Below, piece after piece: positions 57,374-64,000 of a stretch of 64,000 bases of DNA. Below the pieces are notes generated by a model, which saw only the letters and a program-made list of their open reading frames with translations, was not told where the DNA came from and did not search any database. The number at the start of each line of letters is the position of its first letter. The first letter of the stretch is position 1. Made by a program: the position numbers and the translations under genes. Source of the DNA: Cladophialophora immunda (lineage: Eukaryota; Ascomycota; Eurotiomycetes; Chaetothyriales; Herpotrichiellaceae); assembly GCF_000835495.1 (NCBI RefSeq), contig NW_015622541.1, positions 1,302,001-1,366,000 of the forward strand, written 5' to 3'.

Positions 57374-57925
57374 GGCGATTTGCGTCGTGGATGGTTGATG
57401 GGGGTGCAGCAAGTATAGCAGAGGCACTCCTGGGAGTTGGGAGTTGGGAGCTGGCAGCTGGACGAGACCAGAGGACATCCATTTATTCGTATATCAAGTC
57501 AGCTGCGATCCATTGCCGCCGAGGCCTGAATGCGGTGATGTGAGACGTGAGGAGGAAAAGGAGGTCTGTTTTGTTGCTATCCTGGCGATCGAGATTGAAT
57601 CCCCCGGAGTTTCCGGTGTCGTCCGTGCAGAGTCCAGATAGAATGGTTCGTGTGTCTGCAAACTCCCGAATACCTCTGGCTCAGCCGGACCAAGGTTTGG
57701 CTCTGGCGAAGCTACATCTTTGCTCTGGGAATCGAGTAGCCATCAAGCCCGCGGAGTTTCCAGCCCATGATTTGGCCACCAAAGCTGATCCTTTGTGGGC
57801 TTCGTTCCTCGTTGTACAAGGAAGCTTAACAATTTATCTCCATTTCAGACCCGGGTCGAACCTTGTCGACGTTCAGACAAGCGTCTCCTCCTACCTCTTA
57901 AAGATTTGGTTATTGAATTGTCGAC
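57374..57925. promoter_or_regulatory. Divergent promoter, exporter / Baeyer-Villiger-type monooxygenase
   Basis: 552 bp between head-to-head genes, suggesting joint control of oxidation and export. I see no repeat strong enough to name as an operator. Confidence 0.55.
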
Positions 57926-59882
57926 ATGGCTGCCCAAACTAACGGGATCAATGGACATCACAACGAGTACGTAACCGACTACGATGCCATCGTCGTGGGT
58001 GCCGGATTTGCTGGTTTACGGCTGATAGTCGAGCTGCGAAAGCTGGGAATTTCTTTCAAAGTGCTCGAGGCAGGGACTGACGTGGGGGGGACTTGGTACT
58101 GGAATCGATAGTAAGGCCGACGTCCAAAAGTGACAGAGCGATCCATACTTGCTGACACCACTCTACTGTGCCTCTATAGCCCAGGCGCTCAGACTGACAG
58201 TGAGAGTTGGGTTTACATCCTCAACATTTCCAAGGAGCTCAACGCCGAATGGACCTGGAAGGAAAGATTTCCTCGCCAGCCCGAGGTGCTCGACTATCTC
58301 AGACACGTCGCCGACCGATTCGATATGCGCAAAGACATTCAATTCCAGACCTGGGTCAAGTCGGCGACCTGGGACGAAGGAGAACGTGTCTGGAACATAC
58401 AAACAGAGCAGAGTCAAGGCTTGAGGTGCAAATACTTCATCTGTGCAACAGGGGCCCTGTCCGCAGGCCGAGACCCCCCTTTCTCCGGGGTGGCCAGATT
58501 CAAAGGCGAATCTTTCCGCACGTATGCCTGGCCTCGTCATGCGGTCGACTTCAAAGGAAAGCGAGTAGGCATCATCGGCACCGGGGCAACCGGAGTTCAA
58601 CTGGTGCCGACACTGGCTCACTCGGCCAAGTCGGTGACGGTATTCCAGAGGACGGCCAACTACGTGCTTCCCGCACGGAACCATCCCTTGACCGCGGAGC
58701 AACAGGAAGCCATCAAAAGGACTTACGACGAGGTATGGCAAGTCGCCAGGAGTGAATTGTTTGGCATGTGTCTCAAGGACAGCAAAGTCACCACCAAGGA
58801 AATGGAGAACGAGGCGGCAATCCAACGAGTCCTCGACTACGGCTGGGAATTGGGCGGATTTCGATTCGTCTTCGAAACCTTTGCCGATCTAGTCACTAGC
58901 GAAGAAGCCAATACTGCTGCGTCCAATTTCGTTCGCAATAAGATTCGTGCCATTGTCCAAGACCCGGAGACGGCCGAACTCTTGTGTCCTGACCACCCGC
59001 TCATGGCCAAGAGGCCGCCATTGGGTCACTATTACTTTGAAGCGTGAGCACAGGCACCCTTGGAGTTTTCTTGTATCCAATAATGTGAGTTTGCTAACGC
59101 CTTTCTAGATTTAACAGGTATGCTTGTATTTCCTGTTGGCCAGAGAGGGTTTCATTGTACTGACTGGAGGCTCCGGGCTCCGTTGAGCCTTTGTAAATCT
59201 TGATTCTCTTTCTTGAACACGTCTAGAAGTCTGACTGAATGTCTCTTATTGAAAATCTAGGCCTCACGTTACTCTCGTCGACATCAAATCCAATCCGATC
59301 CAAGAAATCACTGAAACTGGAGTCCGGCTGACGGGAAAGGACAGTCGCCAGAATACAGACGAATTCGAACTCGATGTGATCATCTATGCTATCGGCTTCG
59401 ATGCCAGCACGGGCGCCATAACTCGCATGGAAATCCGCGGCCGAGAGGCCGACGAGACGCTGGGGGAACGCTGGAACCGCCAGCTGGAGACGCTCTTCGG
59501 CGTCACCGTCTCCGGGTACCCTAACCTGTTCATGGTTGCCGGGCCGCAGATTCCGCTGGGGAACTTCCCCGTTCTCCTCGACAACAACGTCGGGCTGATC
59601 GGCCGTCTGATAGAGCACGCGAGGAAGCACGGCGAGAAGACGACCATCGAGCCCAAACCCGAGGCCATGGCCAAGTGGACCAAGTTGGTCGGCGACGTGT
59701 TCGGGATGACGGTCTTGGCCGAGGCGGCGAAGAAGGCCGGGTCGTGGATGGTCGGCGCCAACGTGCCTGGGAAACGTGTCGCGCCCTTGTTCTGGATGGG
59801 CGGGATGGGCTCGTACTTCGAATTGTGCGATGCCGATGTCAAGGCCGGGTTCCCTTCGATGTACATCTCTGTGGAAAAGTAG
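57926..59882 (+). CDS. Baeyer-Villiger-type flavin monooxygenase with a 9-nt micro-exon
   Basis: NADPH- and FAD-dependent oxygen insertion next to a ketone, giving an ester or lactone. 559 residues in four exons: 57926-58110, 58180-59043, 59109-59117 and 59261-59882. The 9-nt third exon supplies the codons for FN and parts of its neighbours, rebuilding the conserved FEAFNRPHV segment; without it the frame fails. Two Rossmann motifs are present: GAGFAG (25-30) and GTGATG (195-200). [10 protein letters not shown] and AKRPPLG are also conserved, the latter with the Arg that stabilises the peroxyflavin in the phenylacetone enzyme. The fingerprint FxGxxxHxxxW is present as [11 protein letters not shown]: the His is Arg175. 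The substrate is unknown; with this change even Baeyer-Villiger activity is not certain. Confidence 0.9.
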
Positions 59883-60311
59883 ATAGGTAGGTAGGTTAGT
59901 TGTGGCGTTGCTGACAATATGGCACTGAGAGGAAATGCTACTACGTGAAGGAGTATCAATTGGTCAATTAGATACCAGCTCCCAGTACCTCGAACCTGTT
60001 TCACAAAACAGTTTGACATTCATTTTCATCTCGCACATCCAGGGGAAGGGCGTTTGCAGCTTCGTGAGTGGATGGTTGGCCGGTCGCGACCTCGCGGGCT
60101 AAATCGAGGCCCGAGAAACCAAACAAACATGAAGATGTTGCACGGCATTGAACATTCAATAGCCAACCTGCCTGGATCTTGTGGATATATTGCGTCAGTT
60201 ATGGGAGCCACCACCACCACCACCACTTCGTTCCATTTGGCTTTTGTTTCCTCTTTGGCGACTGCAGCTGCCCTCTTACGTCCGCTCCAATACTTGTTTT
60301 TCCGAGTTTAA
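59883..60311. other. Convergent 3' spacer
   Basis: 429 bp between the stops of the monooxygenase and the SnoaL-like gene. It includes a short (CAC)n tract near 60208-60226. Nothing else seen. Confidence 0.5.
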
Positions 60312-60707
60312 TCAAGCATAGTCACTCCACTCGACAATCTTCCCGCCCTCGACCACGAGCAAACTCGTTGTCTCCAGCGTCACGGCCTGGCCCGCCTTCC
60401 ACCCAAACGACTCCACGTCCACGGCCGGCGTACCCTTGAGACTGTGCTCGACGAAGACGAGCGTGGTCCCGTCGTTGTTGTTGTTGTTGACTGCCCACCG
60501 CATCACGTCGGTGAAGGCTCGGTCCGGAGCCGTGTTGGCAAACTGCTTCATGAACGCCACCAGCTCCGGTTTTCCTTGACCTTTAAACCGGTTGTGGTGG
60601 CCCCATTGGAGCTCGTCGGAGAAGAGCGACTCGATCGTACCGAAGTCTTGGTCGTTGTAGGCTTGGAAGAAGCGGTTGGCGAAGGCGAGTCCTTCTTCAG
60701 GAGACAT
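60312..60707 (-). CDS. SnoaL-like / NTF2-fold small protein
   Basis: 131 residues, one exon, the size of a single NTF2-fold domain. It opens with the characteristic helix FANRFFQAYNDQDFGTIESLFSDELQWGHHN, shown here only in part by FFQAYNDQDF, followed by a strand-rich half (LVFVEHSL, LETTSLLVVEGGKIVEW). SnoaL-like proteins include polyketide cyclases, epoxide hydrolase-like enzymes and small-ligand binders. An Asn run (five codons) sits in the middle. Divergent from the SDR gene; likely part of the same metabolic group. Exact activity cannot be given. Confidence 0.8.
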   Translation of the reverse strand: MSPEEGLAFANRFFQAYNDQDFGTIESLFSDELQWGHHNRFKGQGKPELVAFMKQFANTAPDRAFTDVMRWAVNNNNNDGTTLVFVEHSLKGTPAVDVESFGWKAGQAVTLETTSLLVVEGGKIVEWSDYA

Positions 60708-61006
60708 ATTGGTCGTGTCAAGATGATGGTGGAGAGTTGGCGATTATGCGGGATATCTAGGTAGGTAGATGTCGAGATTCGGACAGCTCGGTCTTGTTCT
60801 TGATGAGATTTGCGAGGGTTGACTTCTCCCGTTCCTTTCTGCCTGGACTCGATTGAAGGAACGAAGAATGGTGACGTGTTGAATATCTTATGGTTTCAAT
60901 TCTCCGATTTTGCATTACAGGGGCATAAAGTCACATCATCCTACTCAGCACTAGCTGCGAAGTATCTGTTGTTCGGTATACCTGCAGGGAAACCGGCCCC
61001 TTCTCT

Positions 61007-61101
<95 letters not shown>

Positions 61102-61556
61102 ATCGAGGCCCGAGAAGATTCCGAGATTTCCTTTCTGCAGCGTCAGCGACGTCCGGAGTGGGTCCGGAATCGTACGAAACACATTGGATATATGCTCTCT
61201 TCTCTCCCCTCTATGCCGACAATAATGATGATGAGATATCGAGTGGAGCGACTTTGCTATGTACGTTGTGGGTGCAGCACCGGAAACTCCATGGGAGCAA
61301 ACCCCGGACCCCGGACTCCTAGTTTCGGATCTGGATGGCCGCCGTCCCCTGCTCGATGGCACGCAGCCGTTGTCAGCGCCGCTGCACATTCAGAATCTAT
61401 GAAATTAGCATGTGTGAAAGGTGCATGAAATGTGGGGATAAGGGTTGGCGTATAAAACTCCGGCCAGAGTGAAAGTTCTTGATCGAAGATGGAGACTAAC
61501 AAGTGTTTTGTTTTGGAAAAGGTTCGAGCAACATCAGATTTACCATCAAATCCAAC
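60708..61556. promoter_or_regulatory. Divergent promoter, SnoaL-like gene / SDR gene
   Basis: 849 bp between head-to-head genes, dominated by an 88-bp TC/GA tract (61011-61098). No coding sequence is convincing; frames across the tract give only Ser-Leu or Arg-Glu repeats. Confidence 0.55.
61011..61098. repeat. Microsatellite (TC)44
   Basis: Pure TC dinucleotide run of 88 nt, directly preceded by imperfect CT-rich sequence. Long pyrimidine tracts upstream of fungal genes can influence transcription and are unstable in length. Confidence 0.97.
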
Positions 61557-62365
61557 ATGGTACACTCAGTGGAAGCGCCGATAGTCATCGTCTTGGGAAC
61601 CGGGAAAAATATCGGCGCCCATTCGGTCGAGACGTTCCGATCCAAGGGCTTTAGGGTCGCGCAGTGTTCGAGGTCCATGAAAGAATCTCTAGACAAAGAT
61701 GGCACCTTGTTTTCTCTGCCTTGTGACTTGGCCAAGCCGACACAAGTTAGCGACGTGTTCGCCAAAGTGCGCAAGACGTGGGGGGAGCCGAGCGTGGTCA
61801 TCCACAACGGTGAGTGAACTCGTTTTACCTACATCGTCAGCGGACGAAAGGTGATTCTAACTTTGACGCAGCATTTGGATGGCACCCGACGAAACCGATG
61901 GACACCTTTTCAGTCTCCACCGAAGCCTACGAGGCCGACCTGGCCATCAACAACACGTCCGTGTTCGTGGCGATCCGGGACGCCCTGGAGGGTTTCAAGA
62001 CTCTCCCGCCGGCGGCACCTAAGACCTTCGTCTTCACGGCCAACATCCTCAACGAAGGGCCCATTCCCGGAATGCTGACGCTGGGAACGGGCAAGATCGC
62101 CTCGGCACACATGGTCGAGCTCGGGGACCAGCTCTTCAAAGACCAGAACATTCGATTCTTCTGGGTCGACGAGAGAAACGACGATGGAACCCCTATGTTC
62201 ACCGGCCTCGGCGGCCAGGCTCACGCCGACCTCTTTGTGTCTCTGTCCGATCGGACAGCGGGTGATGTGCCGTGGCAGGTCACCTTTGTGGCGGGCAAGG
62301 GATACGTGGAGTTTCCACACGAGGTCATTCTGCCTGCCGATAAGTCGAAGTATACCATTAAATAG
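61557..62365 (+). CDS. Atypical short-chain dehydrogenase-like protein lacking the catalytic Tyr
   Basis: 248 residues in two exons (61557-61809 and 61872-62365; acceptor GACGCAG). A Rossmann start is visible, VIVLGTGKNIGAHSVETF, with a GxGxxxG-like pattern. Where classical SDRs have YxxxK, the sequence is LTLGTGKIASAH: the Lys is kept and the Tyr position is Leu. A C-terminal WQVTFVAGKGYVEFP tail resembles a group of fungal NAD(P)-binding proteins that share this loss. It may act as a reductase by another mechanism or only bind ligand and cofactor. The start is MVHSVEAP; a longer frame upstream lacks homology. Confidence 0.78.
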
Positions 62366-62735
62366 TCGGGTCGGGAATTGCCAACACCGACGACAGCGTT
62401 TGAATCTTGATATGACCGTTTGATAATATCCTTCGGGGCAGTCAGAGGGCATCTCTGTAGTACCCCGTAAGTCTTGTTCGATTCAATACATCGTACCGAA
62501 GCATTATTCGTGACAATAAATGCTTCCGTTGTGTCAAGCTTTGAAGCCAAAGGCTTCGCTCCGACCGCACTCACCAGGACAGGCAAGAAAGTGAGCCTCC
62601 TTAGCAACAAGATCCGTACAACTCATTTAATTCAGCGGGCTAATCTCCTCAACGTATATCGATTGCTTTCATAGTAGGCTAAGTGTCCTCGAACCCTGTC
62701 TCAACCGAGTCACTCGACAGTAACTCTTTGACCAA
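62366..62735. other. Convergent 3' spacer
   Basis: 370 bp between the stops of the SDR and the decarboxylase-like gene; nothing recognised. Confidence 0.5.
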
Positions 62736-63329
62736 CTATGCAGGTGCAGGTGCAGGTACAGGAGCATCAATCGAGTTCAGAATCACCGAAACGTAACTGT
62801 AAAAGCCAACGTGATGGACGAACCCGACTGTCCCATCCTTCCCAAAATGCTGCACCAACTTGTCCCAGTGGGCCTGCGGTAGCGGTCCCGGTGTGTTCAT
62901 CAAGTACGTCGCCGCATCGTATGCCACGCCGCAGCCCTCATTCAAATCTGCGGGTTTCGCGCCCTTAGACAGCTCCCCCACCTGCTCCCGCGAGAGGGTA
63001 CCTGCCTGCGTCGACGATGCTCCGTGGCTGTACAACGCGTATCCCGCCCTGAACTTGGATGCCACCGTCAGGACGACTGTGTCGCGCGCGTCCTGGGGCA
63101 GTCCGGTCAGCTTCGCCATGGCGCCGATCAGTTGCAGGAAGATGGGCGCGGCGGTCGGGTCGTGCAGGAAAAATGGGAAGGGCCCAATCAAGCCTCCCCG
63201 CGAGTCTTTGTAGATGAATTTCGAGCCGTTGGGTCCAAAGGCTGTTTGGACGAACTGCTGACATGTTTCCACCAGTGCCTGCTCGTCGGTTGGGCAGTCG
63301 GCTGGCGTCTTTGGCAGGAGGCGAGCCAT
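62736..63329 (-). CDS. Carboxymuconolactone-decarboxylase-like (AhpD fold) protein
   Basis: 197 residues, one exon. The central part, ARDTVVLTVASKFRAGYALYSHGASS, seen here as DTVVLTVASKFRAGYALYSH, is the helical CMD core, and the C-terminal VGFVHHVGFYSYVSVILNSI helix completes the all-helical fold. The CxxC pair of true AhpD peroxidases is absent, so a redox role is unlikely. Fungal CMD-like proteins are frequent near oxidative tailoring enzymes. The ATG at 63327-63329 (MARLLPKTPADC) fits better than one 37 codons upstream. A Pro/Ala repeat ends the protein. Confidence 0.8.
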   Translation of the reverse strand: MARLLPKTPADCPTDEQALVETCQQFVQTAFGPNGSKFIYKDSRGGLIGPFPFFLHDPTAAPIFLQLIGAMAKLTGLPQDARDTVVLTVASKFRAGYALYSHGASSTQAGTLSREQVGELSKGAKPADLNEGCGVAYDAATYLMNTPGPLPQAHWDKLVQHFGKDGTVGFVHHVGFYSYVSVILNSIDAPVPAPAPA

Positions 63330-64000
63330 GTGTATAGTTCGCGCTCTTCTGGGGATGTTGTGAAAAGTGACGTTGCCGACTCCAAAGATGCCGTAGGGCG
63401 AATTTTTGTTAAGAGAGCTACCTCGCGAGGTTCTCTTCAAAATCGTTTCTGCCTTTTTTGGTTTATAAAGGGTGGATACGGCATCCTCATTGCCTCAGAA
63501 CGATCTTTACCTTGATTTAAACTGGAATAGCTACTAGGTCGTAGTTGACCTATCAAGTATGTCAGGCTACATAGTGCCACGGTCATTAACGTAGTAGGCG
63601 AGCACTACTACTCGTCGTGCCTCGGTAGGCAGTAGGTCATGACTTTGACGAGAGCAAAAGGGATGCGAATGAAGAGCCTCCAGACCCGGAAACTCCATGG
63701 AATTTTCGTCATCTGATTTGCGGACTGTTGGGCCCATGTCCAAGAGAGCCGATTCGCATCGGGAGTCGGCGGCTTTCGGCAGGCCTCGCCCAGAACTTGG
63801 ACCACATTCAGGGCACAGACTCGCCTTCTCACACGCGAGAGGACTACCACCTAGCTCTATACTACTAATGAATGAAGTGGTTACAGTGCAAATTGATAAT
63901 TTCTGGTTGTGCACTGCGAGGCCAGAGATACGTCACGGCGGCAGCGATCCCGAATACTTGTGCTGAATAATAGTCCTACTTACCACGGTACCGAGTGTAC
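63330..64000. other. Window end, no gene recognised
   Basis: About 0.67 kb upstream of the CMD-like gene. It should hold that gene's promoter. Remaining frames are short and unlike known proteins. Confidence 0.4.

Noticed and set aside
60931..61389. Open frames across the TC tract (Ser-Leu or Arg-Glu repeats)
   Set aside because: They exist only because a dinucleotide repeat has no stop codons.
1..64000. CRISPR arrays, bacterial operons, ribosomal RNA or tRNA genes
   Set aside because: Introns and gene families show fungal nuclear DNA; no regularly spaced repeats or rRNA/tRNA structures were found by eye.

Overview
The window is nuclear DNA of a filamentous ascomycete (Pezizomycotina). Genes carry short spliceosomal introns (about 50-70 nt, GT..AG, often with a CTAAC-like branch point). 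There are several Zn2Cys6 regulators, yeast-type peroxisomal enzymes ending in PTS1 tripeptides, and AT-rich, stop-riddled transposon relics of the kind left by repeat-induced point mutation (RIP). The genus cannot be told from the sequence.

Layout. (1) 0.2-6.0 kb: a low-complexity conserved-type protein, a gene-poor gap and the housekeeping chaperonin gene CCT1. (2) 6.6-21.2 kb: a compact block of six genes that together make a nearly complete peroxisomal beta-oxidation pathway: acyl-CoA oxidase, SCP-x type thiolase, acyl-CoA ligase, SPS19-type 2,4-dienoyl-CoA reductase, a Zn2Cys6 regulator and a FOX2/MFE-2 multifunctional enzyme. Two divergent promoters hold inverted CGG-type repeats. (3) 22.1-28.0 kb: a decayed extension with an alpha/beta-hydrolase fragment, a broken FAD monooxygenase, a regulator fragment and a broken AtuA-family gene. 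It is followed by an intact MFS sugar-type transporter. (4) 32.4-39.5 kb: a permease fragment, a RIP-damaged Ty3/Gypsy relic and a 3'-truncated LINE. (5) 39.7-49.8 kb: a gene island with a Zn2Cys6 protein fused in frame to two C2 domains, a second Zn2Cys6 factor, an Ost-alpha/DUF300 membrane protein, a small two-exon gene and a TPR fragment. (6) 49.8-54.7 kb: a second RIP-damaged block with a long inverted repeat and another permease fragment. (7) 55.2-63.3 kb: a second metabolic group with a Tri12-type efflux pump, a Baeyer-Villiger-type monooxygenase, a SnoaL-like protein, an atypical SDR and a carboxymuconolactone-decarboxylase-like protein.

How the genes may work together. In block 2 the ligase would activate a carboxylic acid. 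The oxidase would introduce the 2,3 double bond, the MFE-2 would hydrate and dehydrogenate, the thiolase would cleave, and the dienoyl-CoA reductase would handle pre-existing double bonds. Four of the five enzymes end in ARL, PRL, SKL or AKL. An SCP-x thiolase plus an adjacent AtuA relic suggests branched or isoprenoid-like chains, but this is inference. The first dehydrogenase domain of the MFE-2 has lost its cofactor and catalytic residues. In block 7 a monooxygenase, a SnoaL-like protein, a reductase-like protein and an exporter suggest oxidative tailoring or breakdown of a ketone. All exon boundaries were worked out by hand from reading frames, splice signals and remembered family patterns; no search was run.
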